Below are positions 47,662-55,888 of a stretch of 64,000 nucleotides of DNA, piece after piece. The stretch's first letter is position 1, and every line of letters begins with the position of its first letter. The stretch covers positions 1 to 64,000 of the forward strand of contig NZ_JAPPTI010000010.1 in assembly GCF_027587025.1 (NCBI RefSeq), given 5' to 3'. Below the pieces are notes generated by a model that ran no database searches, was not told the origin of the DNA, and worked only from the letters and a program-made list of their open reading frames with translations. This DNA is from Vibrio sp. LaRot3 (lineage in GTDB: Bacteria; Pseudomonadota; Gammaproteobacteria; Enterobacterales; Vibrionaceae). Made by a program: the position numbers and the translations under genes.

Positions 47662-48357
47662 ATGAAAAAGGTATCTGCACTATTACTGGCACTTTCTGCT
47701 GGTATGAGTTTTGGCGCAGTAGCCAATACTATGGATTTTCCCCACCTTTCGACATCAGGTTACGGTGAAGTAATCGCAACGCCTGACATGGCTGAGTTCT
47801 CGGTGAAAGTGGTCGAAAGTACCATGACCGCTGAACAAGCTAAGCAAGGAGTAGATAAAGTTGTCGGTGATTTCTTGCAGTTGCTTAAAGACAACGGCGT
47901 TTCAGCAGAACAAATCTCTAGCACTAATTTATATATTGCCCCTCAGTATCATTATCCGAAGAAAGGCAAACCAGAGTTGGTTGGTTACCGCGCGACGCGC
48001 ACAGTAACCGTAACGGTCGTTGAGTTAGAGAAGCTCAATCCGTTGTTGGATGTGGCTTTAAGCTCTGGTATCAATCAAGTGGATAACATCACTTTGAAAG
48101 TGAAAGATGAAGCTAAGTTTCATGAGCAAGCGCGTTTAGCGGCGATCAAAGATGCTGAGCAAAAAGCAAAATCATTGGCAGAAGGTTTCGGCAAAGATAT
48201 TTCTGGTGTTTGGCAGATCAATTACAATTCCCACAATACTCAACCGGTGTTAATGCGCGCAATGAGTATGGATATGAAAGCCGAATCAAATGGTTATCAA
48301 GATTCTACATTAGTGATTCGAGATCGAGTTGACGTCATTTATCGATTGGAAGATTAA
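47662..48357 (+). CDS. SIMPL-domain (DUF541) periplasmic protein
   Basis: 231 residues with a signal peptide ending AVA-NTM. The SIMPL domain (YggE-like) has HLSTSGYGEVIATPDMAEFSVKV, YHYPKKGKPELVGYRATRTVTVTV and ARLAAIKDAEQKAKSLAEGFG. YggE of E. coli is called an oxidative stress defence protein, but its mechanism is unknown. It has its own tandem terminators. Confidence 0.88.
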   Translation: MKKVSALLLALSAGMSFGAVANTMDFPHLSTSGYGEVIATPDMAEFSVKVVESTMTAEQAKQGVDKVVGDFLQLLKDNGVSAEQISSTNLYIAPQYHYPKKGKPELVGYRATRTVTVTVVELEKLNPLLDVALSSGINQVDNITLKVKDEAKFHEQARLAAIKDAEQKAKSLAEGFGKDISGVWQINYNSHNTQPVLMRAMSMDMKAESNGYQDSTLVIRDRVDVIYRLED

Positions 48358-48367
48358 CTGATTATGT

Positions 48368-48387
48368 TTGGTCGCTTCGGCGACCAA
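48368..48387 (+). terminator. First terminator after the SIMPL gene
   Basis: Stem TTGGTCGC/GCGACCAA with a TTCG loop; the T run is interrupted (AATTTCC). Confidence 0.7.
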
Positions 48388-48416
48388 AATTTCCGATGGA
48401 AGTTGGTTTTTCTTAA

Positions 48417-48445
48417 ATTCGTCTGCCAATCAGACGAATATTTTT
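48417..48445 (+). terminator. Second terminator after the SIMPL gene
   Basis: Stem ATTCGTCTG/CAGACGAAT with a CCAAT loop, followed by ATTTTT. It backs up the first hairpin, 30 bases upstream. Confidence 0.75.
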
Positions 48446-48459
48446 CATACTTTTGAGTA

Positions 48460-48465
48460 TATAAT
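48460..48465 (+). promoter_or_regulatory. Candidate -10 of the diguanylate cyclase gene
   Basis: A perfect TATAAT, 31 bases before the start codon. The -35 region is poor. Confidence 0.4.
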
Positions 48466-48495
48466 ACCCACCACGCAAATCCCTGCTGTGGCCTC

Positions 48496-50388
48496 ATGCA
48501 ACGAAAATACACTTTTTTTTCTTTAGTCGGTACTACGCTGACACTGTTTTTTTTGGCTTCTCTGTACTACGTCCAAGAGTACTACGAGGTGAAGTCCGAG
48601 ATCGTGCGACAAACTGGCAAAGATGCCATCCATCAGCTGATCTATAGTGAACGTGAATATGAAAGTTTACGTAGTCAGTTTATCTCCGTGACGGAACTAC
48701 TTTCACATAGTCGCAGTTTGTTTGACTATGCCAACAATCCAAATGCATCAAATAAAGTTGTAGTTGAAGAAATGTGGCGCTCTGTGCTTAAAAATCAGCA
48801 TTGGTATAGTCAGCTTCGTTTTTTGGACACGAGTGGTGTTGAAAAGATCCGCCTCAATCATTCGCAATTAGACTCTATTTCGACCGTTGCCACGGTTTTA
48901 CAAGATAAATCCCAACGAGATTACTTTGCTTACGCTCAGACACTTGAAAATGAGCAGATAGGCTCGTGGGGTATTGATCTTGAGATGGAAAATGGGGCTC
49001 ACGTTCAGCCATATACTCCTGCACTGAGAGTGATGACTCCAGTGAGCTCTCAAGGGGAAAGGCTTGGCTATTTACTGCTCAATGTTGATGTTTGGTATTT
49101 GGCCTCCCGCCTGAATTACTCACCAGACCAGGATTTTCGTCCGACTTTGATTAACCCTGACGGGTTTTATTTAGCCAATGAAGACTCTAATTATCTTTTT
49201 GGTCATATCCTACCTGAGCGCCAAGAATACAACATTGCCAATCATTATCCTGTTGCATGGCAAGAGATGACAACCAGTGATACTGAGTCTGGCTATGTCG
49301 TCGAGAAGGGCGGTATTGTCGCTTATAAAAAAATGCACTTTATGCCAAACACTTCGCTTTATTTGACCGTGATTCTTGATCAAAAAAGATTGGTCGAGCG
49401 TTCTTCAGAGCAGTTACGAGCGTTGAGACAAGAAGCCTCACTCGTATTCATTTTAGTGCTTGCTTTCGCAGTGCCTGCAACTTGGGCGCTATTGTATTAC
49501 CGTAATCGCAGTAACGAGAGTCAATTAGCTCGTGCTGCGTTAAACGGGATGTCTGCTGTGCTCATTTCCGATCGTTATCACCGCGCGATTATGATTAATG
49601 ATGAGTTTACTCGTCTGACGGGTTATAGCGCTGAGCAATTAAAGATGAAAAACGTCATCAAGCTTTTAATGGACGACGATCACATTGAAACCATGTTAGA
49701 GATCTTTGAAACGGTCACTAATGATGAATTGTGGGAAGGCGAGGTCACCTTAGCCACAATCAGAAACGATAGAGCACAAGTGATCGCTTTGATGAGAACG
49801 CAGCGAGTGTTATCCAAAGTAGGGCGCGTCAGTTATTACATTACCTCATTGGTTGATATCAGTGAGCGCAAAGAGCTTGAGAATCGACTCCGAATTTTGA
49901 GTGAAAAAGATGAACTGACTCAGCTTTGGAATCGCCGTAAGTTTGAGATTGAACTAAGACAATCGGCTCGAGTTCTAGAGCGCTACCCTGAAGCTCTGCC
50001 GTCATGCTTAGCACTGCTTGATATCGACTACTTTAAGCGAGTGAATGATGATCTTGGCCATGATGAAGGGGATAGAGTGATCAGCCAAATCAGTGCCATC
50101 ATGGTAGATTCATTGCGCGATACTGATTTTATCGCTCGAATTGGTGGTGAAGAATTTGCTGTGATCATGCCGCAAACGTCAGTCGCTGAAGCGGAAATTG
50201 CCTTGAATCGTTTACGAATTATCGTCGAAATGTCTGAAGATGTGCCAGTAACGATCAGTATTGGTTTGACGGATTTAACCGGCGACAATACACGTTGTTA
50301 TAAGTGTGCAGACATTGCTTTGTATGAGTCCAAAGCTCATGGCCGAAATCGAGTATCCATATGTTATAGCAGTGATGATATTGCATAA
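48496..50388 (+). CDS. Membrane diguanylate cyclase (sensor-PAS-GGDEF)
   Basis: 630 residues. TM1 at about 8-27, a periplasmic sensor of roughly 280 residues (dCACHE-like: WYSQLRFLDTSGVEKIRLN, LGYLLLNVDVWYLASRL), TM2 near 313-335, a PAS domain from about 342 (AVLISDRYHRAIMINDEFTRLTGYSAEQL), then a GGDEF domain. The active site is GGEEF at 550-554, a functional variant; RDTD at 541-544 is a correctly spaced I-site for product inhibition. It should make c-di-GMP in response to an external signal. No EAL domain. Ligand unknown. Confidence 0.92.
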   Translation: MQRKYTFFSLVGTTLTLFFLASLYYVQEYYEVKSEIVRQTGKDAIHQLIYSEREYESLRSQFISVTELLSHSRSLFDYANNPNASNKVVVEEMWRSVLKNQHWYSQLRFLDTSGVEKIRLNHSQLDSISTVATVLQDKSQRDYFAYAQTLENEQIGSWGIDLEMENGAHVQPYTPALRVMTPVSSQGERLGYLLLNVDVWYLASRLNYSPDQDFRPTLINPDGFYLANEDSNYLFGHILPERQEYNIANHYPVAWQEMTTSDTESGYVVEKGGIVAYKKMHFMPNTSLYLTVILDQKRLVERSSEQLRALRQEASLVFILVLAFAVPATWALLYYRNRSNESQLARAALNGMSAVLISDRYHRAIMINDEFTRLTGYSAEQLKMKNVIKLLMDDDHIETMLEIFETVTNDELWEGEVTLATIRNDRAQVIALMRTQRVLSKVGRVSYYITSLVDISERKELENRLRILSEKDELTQLWNRRKFEIELRQSARVLERYPEALPSCLALLDIDYFKRVNDDLGHDEGDRVISQISAIMVDSLRDTDFIARIGGEEFAVIMPQTSVAEAEIALNRLRIIVEMSEDVPVTISIGLTDLTGDNTRCYKCADIALYESKAHGRNRVSICYSSDDIA

Positions 50389-50415
50389 AAAAATCGAGCC
50401 TAGGCTCGATTTTTT
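50387..50415 (+). terminator. Terminator of the diguanylate cyclase gene
   Basis: The palindrome AATCGAGCCTAGGCTCGATT flanked by A and T runs; it is symmetrical and may stop the convergent GntR gene also. Confidence 0.88.
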
Positions 50416-50432
50416 ATGGGTTCATTACGTTG

Positions 50433-51095
50433 TTAAGCGCTGGTTTCTTCAATAACACGTTGAATCTGTTCCATTGAACGGTTTAGATGGTTATCAAATT
50501 TGTCTGCCGCTTGCTCGCTGTCTTTCGCGAGAACAAGCTTCATGATCGCTTCGTACTCATCGATATCAAATGCACTGACATCCAAACCGTTGATGATTGC
50601 GTAGTAGCGGTAGCGTTTAATTTGGTTGATTAAGTCGCTGAAGAAGCTAAACATGTGCTTAGAATTCGCACCTTCCAGTAGTGATACGTGGAATTGTTGC
50701 TGACGCTCTTCCCACTCTGTCCAATCGTATTCACCATCAATCACTTTCATTCTTGATAGCTTGTGGAAAGATGTTAGAACATCGAGTTCCCAGCTCTCGT
50801 CTCCAGAGTTGATCGCTTTTTTCAGTAGAACATTCGCAACGACACGTAAACTTTCATATAAGTCAGCTAATTCTTCAATACATACAGGCGCTACCCAGCA
50901 GCCTTTCTGTGGTTCTAGAGCAACGTATTTGCTCCAAGAAAGTTGGACAAGAGCTTCACGAATAGGGGACGCACCGACATTGTATTTATCCTTAAGATCT
51001 GCGACGACCAGTTTTTGACCCGGTAGAAGTTCACCAGTCAGAATGTCCTTACGAATCATTTGTGCGACTTTATCTGTCAACGTTGGGCTAGACAC
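50433..51095 (-). CDS. GntR-family regulator (FCD domain)
   Basis: 220 residues from a GTG at 51095 with SD GAGGAAG; a TTG at 51140 would add 15 residues without a good SD. N-terminal winged helix KVAQMIRKDILTGELLPGQKLVVADLKDKYNVGASPIREALVQL and a C-terminal all-helical FCD domain (FHVSLLEGANSKHMFSFFSDLINQIKRYR). FCD proteins bind small carboxylates or other metabolites. It lies just downstream of pyk in the same direction but after pyk's terminator. Target unknown. Confidence 0.85.
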   Translation of the reverse strand: MSSPTLTDKVAQMIRKDILTGELLPGQKLVVADLKDKYNVGASPIREALVQLSWSKYVALEPQKGCWVAPVCIEELADLYESLRVVANVLLKKAINSGDESWELDVLTSFHKLSRMKVIDGEYDWTEWEERQQQFHVSLLEGANSKHMFSFFSDLINQIKRYRYYAIINGLDVSAFDIDEYEAIMKLVLAKDSEQAADKFDNHLNRSMEQIQRVIEETSA

Positions 51096-51212
51096 TGCTG
51101 CTTCCTCATTTTGTGGTTTGAATTGGTTATAACCATTCAAACTTTAACGGTACGTAATACTATCTGGTGGATAATACAGCGTACTGAATAGTGAGGCAAG
51201 TGCAGATATATA

Positions 51213-51243
51213 AAAAAAGAGGGCCGAAGCCCTCTTTTTTATA
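51213..51243 (-). terminator. Terminator of pyk
   Basis: Stem AAAAAAGAGGGC/GCCCTCTTTTTT with a CGAA or TTCG loop, 24 bases after the pyk stop on the minus strand. Confidence 0.9.
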
Positions 51244-51266
51244 TATTCGATTTTTAATTTCGAATC

Positions 51267-52679
51267 TTATAGAACGTGTACAGACGCAGTGTTCGTTGTA
51301 CCTGAAGCAACTAGTGCACCAGAAACCATTACTACGATGTCACCTTTCTTACCAAAGTTAGCGTTTAGAGCGTACTCTTTACCCATTTGGTAGAAAGCAT
51401 CAGTGCTGTCGATTGAATCAACAAGAACAGGGCGAACACCTTTAGTTAGAACTAGCTGTGCAGCAGTTTTCTTGTTAGTTGTTAGAGCAATGATGTTTGC
51501 AGTTGGGAAGTACTTACGTACTGAACGTGCAGATTTACCACCGTCTGTTGCAACGATGATTAGTGGAGCAGCTAGCTTCTCAGCTGTGTCTACTGCACCT
51601 TTACATACTGCTTCAGTGATGCGTAGGCGTGGGCTGTCTAGACGAGAACCTAGTTCAGCTTTAAGCGCGCCGTCTGTACGGTTAGCGATTTGAGCCATGA
51701 TAGTTACAGCTTCAACTGGGTACTTACCTTTCGCAGTTTCACCAGAAAGCATTACAGCATCAGTACCGTCCATGATTGCGTTCGCAACGTCACCCGCTTC
51801 TGCACGAGTTGGACGTGGGTTGTTGATCATAGAATCAAGCATTTGAGTAGCTGTGATAACCATCTTACGAGCACGGTTACATTTCTCGATCATCATCTTC
51901 TGAGCGAAGATTACTTCTTCAGCTGGGATTTCAACACCTAGGTCACCACGAGCAACCATGATGCCGTCAGAAAGCTCTAGGATTTCGTCGAAGTTATCAA
52001 CACCTTCTTGGTTCTCGATCTTAGAGATGATGTGAATGTCGCTACCGCCGTTCGCGTCTAGGATTTCACGGATTTCTTTAACGTCAGATGCTTTACGGAT
52101 GAAAGAAGCAGCAACGAAGTCAACGCCTTGCTCACAACCGAATTTAAGGTCGTTCTTATCTTTTTCAGATAGAGCTGGAAGTTGAACAGAAACGCCAGGA
52201 AGGTTAACACCTTTGTTTTCGCCTAGTGCACCGTTGTTAAGAACTTTACACTTAACTTCAGTAGCAGTTGTAGAGATAACTTCCATCTCGATTAGACCGT
52301 CGTCTACTAGGATAGTGTTACCAGCTTCTAGGTCTTGAGCGAAACCAGCGTAAGTTACCGCTACAGTTTCTTTGTTACCCACTACTGAAGTGTCAGTAGT
52401 GAATGTGAATTCTTGACCAGCTACTAGATCAACGTCGTCGCCGTTTTCTAGTTTGATAGTACGGATTTCAGGACCTTTAGTATCAAGAAGGATAGCAAGT
52501 TGCTTGCCTACAGTGTCCATTACTTGACGGAAGTTCGCGATACGAGTGCCGTGCTCTTCGTAGTCACCGTGAGAGAAGTTAAGACGCATAACGTTCATGC
52601 CTGCGTTTACTAGTTCAGTTAGCTTCTCTACAGATTCAGTTTTAGGGCCAATCGTACATACGATTTTGGTCTTTTTCAT
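51267..52679 (-). CDS. pykF: Pyruvate kinase I
   Basis: 470 residues (E. coli PykF 470). Transfers phosphate from PEP to ADP. Conserved: [17 protein letters not shown], the active-site [18 protein letters not shown] and [16 protein letters not shown], and the C-terminal effector-binding domain. The length and [16 protein letters not shown] favour the fructose 1,6-bisphosphate-activated PykF type. Very strong codon bias. Confidence 0.95.
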   Translation of the reverse strand: MKKTKIVCTIGPKTESVEKLTELVNAGMNVMRLNFSHGDYEEHGTRIANFRQVMDTVGKQLAILLDTKGPEIRTIKLENGDDVDLVAGQEFTFTTDTSVVGNKETVAVTYAGFAQDLEAGNTILVDDGLIEMEVISTTATEVKCKVLNNGALGENKGVNLPGVSVQLPALSEKDKNDLKFGCEQGVDFVAASFIRKASDVKEIREILDANGGSDIHIISKIENQEGVDNFDEILELSDGIMVARGDLGVEIPAEEVIFAQKMMIEKCNRARKMVITATQMLDSMINNPRPTRAEAGDVANAIMDGTDAVMLSGETAKGKYPVEAVTIMAQIANRTDGALKAELGSRLDSPRLRITEAVCKGAVDTAEKLAAPLIIVATDGGKSARSVRKYFPTANIIALTTNKKTAAQLVLTKGVRPVLVDSIDSTDAFYQMGKEYALNANFGKKGDIVVMVSGALVASGTTNTASVHVL

Positions 52680-53076
52680 GGAAGATACTCTCCGGTAAAT
52701 ATAGTTACAATTTGAAACTCGGTTTGTGTTCAGAAGCCGTGGCGAGTTGTTTCGCCATCACTCCTGTCTCTGAAGCTTTTACTGATGATTATGCATTTTG
52801 TGCCTGCAATCTATCAGTGTAGTCACGCCTAGCGTTCTGCTCCAGTTCTGAAAGTCTGTTGTCAAATTTAGTCATTTTATGACCATTTTGACGTCCTTCT
52901 CGTCGGTGTTTCTGTGACAAATGCCACTTTAGACGCTCAAGGTTGCAAAAAAATAACGGTCTTTTCTGTAATTTATTTTCTTTTCGGCTGCGAATTCTAC
53001 CACTGAATGAGTTCAATATCACTGCTTAAGAATTGTCTTAGGACAAGGTTTTATCGCTAATTATTAATTTTTTGGA
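52680..53076. other. Intergenic region upstream of pykF
   Basis: About 400 bases between divergent pykF and the DeoR gene, carrying the pykF promoter. A 28-codon frame on the minus strand (52789-52875) is listed separately. A shorter 17-codon frame starting [12 protein letters not shown] also precedes pykF, but its SD is too close to the ATG. Confidence 0.4.
52789..52875 (-). CDS. Possible 28-residue peptide upstream of pykF
   Basis: MTKFDNRLSELEQNARRDYTDR then LQAQNA. The amino-acid make-up is protein-like, hydrophilic and helical, but the ATG has no clear SD. It may be a real small protein or chance. Confidence 0.25.
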   Translation of the reverse strand: MTKFDNRLSELEQNARRDYTDRLQAQNA

Positions 53077-53159
53077 TCGAAATAAATGGACTTAAAAGTT
53101 TCGACTTGACTATAATAGCTTTCACATCGAAACTTAAAGCTGAAAATTAAATGTCGAAA
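53077..53159 (+). promoter_or_regulatory. DeoR promoter with TTTCGA operators
   Basis: TGGACT (53087-53092), 18 bases, TATAAT (53111-53116). TCGAAA or its complement occurs at 53077, 53099, 53127 and 53154. AAGTTTCGA (53096-53104) and TCGAAACTT (53127-53135) form a perfect 9-bp inverted repeat around the -10. DeoR-family repressors often bind repeats of this kind, so the gene is probably self-regulated and linked to glmS. Confidence 0.6.
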
Positions 53160-53912
53160 CGAAACACTCAACTACGAAGACACGCAATATCAAACCTTGT
53201 AAACCAACAAGGTGAAGTCAGTGTTGAAGAACTCTCGCAACAGTTTGAGACTTCTGAAGTAACGATTAGAAAGGATCTCGCTTCGCTGGAGAAAAATGGT
53301 CAATTATTACGCCGATATGGCGGAGCAATTGCTCTACCTTCTGAGGTAACCAGTGAAGAAATTAACGGAGAAGTTTCGATTCGTAAGGTTGAGTTGGCAG
53401 AAGCCGCTGCCAAGTTGATCAGAGACCACAACCGAATTGTGGTTGATAGTGGCAGCACCACTGCCGCGCTGATTCAGCAGTTAAATACCAAGCGTGGTTT
53501 AGTCGTAATGACCAACTCGTTGAATGTCGCGAATGCGCTTAATGAGTTAGAAAACGAACCACATTTGCTCATGACGGGCGGTACATGGGATGCCCATTCA
53601 GAGTCATTCCAAGGTCAAGTTGCTGAGACGGTATTACGCTCTTACGACTTTGACCAATTGTTTATTGGTGCTGACGGCGTTGATTTAGAACGTGGTACCA
53701 CGACGTTTAATGAATTAGTTGGTTTGAGCAAAGTGATGGCTGAAGTATCCCGCGAAGTGATAGTGATGGTCGAATCAGAAAAAATCGCTCGAAAAATCCC
53801 TAATCTAGAATTGAGCTGGGATGCCATCGACATCTTAGTCACCAACAAAGATTTATCACCAGAATACCGACAACAAATCGAATCGAACGGTATCAAGGTG
53901 GTGTTAGCTTAA
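53151..53912 (+). CDS. DeoR-family regulator upstream of glmS
   Basis: 253 residues. N-terminal winged helix VNQQGEVSVEELSQQFETSEVTIRKDLASLEKNGQLLRRYGG, then a sugar-phosphate-isomerase-like effector domain (VVDSGSTTAALIQQL, LMTGGTWDAHSESFQG, LFIGADGVDLERGTTTFNE). The effector is probably a phosphosugar. glmS starts 57 bases after its stop, so amino-sugar phosphate is the likely signal; that is inference. Confidence 0.87.
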   Translation: MSKRNTQLRRHAISNLVNQQGEVSVEELSQQFETSEVTIRKDLASLEKNGQLLRRYGGAIALPSEVTSEEINGEVSIRKVELAEAAAKLIRDHNRIVVDSGSTTAALIQQLNTKRGLVVMTNSLNVANALNELENEPHLLMTGGTWDAHSESFQGQVAETVLRSYDFDQLFIGADGVDLERGTTTFNELVGLSKVMAEVSREVIVMVESEKIARKIPNLELSWDAIDILVTNKDLSPEYRQQIESNGIKVVLA

Positions 53913-53969
53913 CCTTCCTTTTATGGGCCTTTGCTTGCTGCCCACTGGAATGACAATTTGGAGAGAATT

Positions 53970-55802
53970 ATGTGTGGAATCGTTGGTGCAGTAGCACAGC
54001 GTGACGTCGCTGAAATTTTGGTAGAAGGGCTACGACGCCTTGAGTATCGTGGTTACGATTCGGCGGGGATTGCCGTCGTAGATAGTCAATCTAATCTGAC
54101 TCGAGTTCGTCGTCTTGGCAAAGTCCAAGAGTTGGCTGATGCTGTTGATGCTGCTCAAGTAGAGGGTGGTACAGGTATCGCTCATACGCGCTGGGCAACT
54201 CATGGCGAGCCTTCAGAAGCGAATGCTCACCCACACATCTCTGGCGACATTACCGTGGTACATAACGGTATAATTGAAAACCATAAGGAGCTACGTGAAA
54301 CGCTGCGCGAGCGTGGCTATGTCTTTGAATCAGAGACTGACACCGAAGTGATTGCTCACTTAGTCGCTTGGGAACTGCGTTCATCTTCTACTCTTTTAGA
54401 AGCACTGCAAAAAACAGCCAAGCAACTTGAAGGTGCCTATGGCACAGTTGTTATGGATCGTAATGATCCTTCACGTGTTGTTGTTGCTCGTTCTGGTAGC
54501 CCGATTGTGATTGGTTTTGGTGTCGGTGAAAACTTCCTAGCCTCAGACCAACTTGCACTGCTGAATGTGACTCGCCGCTTCATGTACCTTGAAGAGGGTG
54601 ATGTGGCTGAAATTACTCGCCGTGAAGTGACGGTCTATGATGTGACAGGTGAGCGTGTTGAGCGCGAAATCGCTGAGTCAAACGCAGAACATGACGCAGG
54701 TGACAAGGGCAACTATCGTCATTTCATGCAAAAAGAAGTCTATGAACAACCAACGGCTTTGATCAACACAATGGAAGGCCGTATCACTGCGGACTCTGTC
54801 GTGACAGAAGCAATCGGTGTTAACGCAGCAGAGATTTTAACTAACGTTGAGCACGTACAGATTGTCGCATGTGGTACGTCTTATAACGCGGGTATGGTCG
54901 CACGCTATTGGTTTGAAGATATTGCTGGTGTGAGTTGTGATGTCGAAATCGCTTCTGAATTCCGCTACCGCAAGTTTGTGACTCGCCCTAACAGCTTATT
55001 GATTACGCTTTCTCAATCGGGTGAAACAGCCGATACGTTGGCAGCACTGCGATTGGCAAAAGAGAAAGGTTACATGGCAGCTATGACTATCTGTAACGTC
55101 GCGGGTTCTTCTTTAGTTCGTGAATCTGACTTTGCATTTATGACTCGTGCCGGTGTAGAAATTGGTGTGGCTTCAACGAAAGCGTTTACTACACAGCTGT
55201 CTGCATTGTTGATGCTTGTGACTGCTTTAGGTAAACAGCAAAACCGCATTAGCCAAGAGAAAGAAAAACAGATTGTCGAAGCACTGCATGCGTTACCAAA
55301 TCAGATTAATCAAGCGTTGGCATTTGAGAAAGAGATTGAAGCATTAGCCGAAGACTTTGCTGATAAGCACCACACATTGTTCTTGGGGCGTGGTGAGTTC
55401 TATCCAATTGCGATGGAAGCGTCATTGAAGTTAAAAGAAATCTCTTACATTCACGCTGAAGCGTATGCGGCAGGAGAGTTGAAGCATGGTCCATTAGCCT
55501 TGATTGACGCAGATATGCCAGTCGTAGTGGTCGCCCCAAGCAATGACTTGCTAGAAAAGCTGAAATCAAACATTGAAGAAGTACGTGCCCGTGGTGGTCT
55601 ACTGTATGTATTTGCCGATGCGGATGCAGACTTTGAAGCGGATGAGACGATGAAGATCATCACCATGCCGCATGTGAGTGAAGTGACTGCGCCAATCTAC
55701 TACACAGTGCCAATGCAGCTCCTCTCTTATTACGTTGCCCTTATCAAAGGGACTGACGTAGACCAACCCCGCAACCTAGCCAAAGCGGTGACGGTTGAGT
55801 AA
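53970..55802 (+). CDS. glmS: Glucosamine-6-phosphate synthase
   Basis: 610 residues (E. coli 609) from the ATG at 53970 (SD GGAGAG); a longer frame from 53931 would bury the catalytic N-terminal Cys. MCGIVGAV puts Cys at position 2, free after Met removal, as needed for glutamine hydrolysis. GATase domain to about 240, then two SIS domains ([52 protein letters not shown]). It makes GlcN-6-P for peptidoglycan and LPS. No glmS ribozyme is present, as expected for a gammaproteobacterium. Confidence 0.96.
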   Translation: MCGIVGAVAQRDVAEILVEGLRRLEYRGYDSAGIAVVDSQSNLTRVRRLGKVQELADAVDAAQVEGGTGIAHTRWATHGEPSEANAHPHISGDITVVHNGIIENHKELRETLRERGYVFESETDTEVIAHLVAWELRSSSTLLEALQKTAKQLEGAYGTVVMDRNDPSRVVVARSGSPIVIGFGVGENFLASDQLALLNVTRRFMYLEEGDVAEITRREVTVYDVTGERVEREIAESNAEHDAGDKGNYRHFMQKEVYEQPTALINTMEGRITADSVVTEAIGVNAAEILTNVEHVQIVACGTSYNAGMVARYWFEDIAGVSCDVEIASEFRYRKFVTRPNSLLITLSQSGETADTLAALRLAKEKGYMAAMTICNVAGSSLVRESDFAFMTRAGVEIGVASTKAFTTQLSALLMLVTALGKQQNRISQEKEKQIVEALHALPNQINQALAFEKEIEALAEDFADKHHTLFLGRGEFYPIAMEASLKLKEISYIHAEAYAAGELKHGPLALIDADMPVVVVAPSNDLLEKLKSNIEEVRARGGLLYVFADADADFEADETMKIITMPHVSEVTAPIYYTVPMQLLSYYVALIKGTDVDQPRNLAKAVTVE

Positions 55803-55819
55803 TCGAAGTGATAAATGAG

Positions 55820-55847
55820 AAAACCGAGGCCATTGCCTCGGTTTTTT
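55820..55847 (+). terminator. Terminator of glmS
   Basis: Stem AAAACCGAGGC/GCCTCGGTTTT with a CATT loop and a T run. Confidence 0.93.
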
Positions 55848-55888
55848 GTTGTTTACTTGGAGTACAACAATGCTCTTTTAAACCGCAT

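Noticed and set aside
53913..53969. glmS ribozyme before glmS
   Set aside because: The gap of 57 bases is too short and lacks the conserved core; the ribozyme is found mainly in Gram-positive bacteria.
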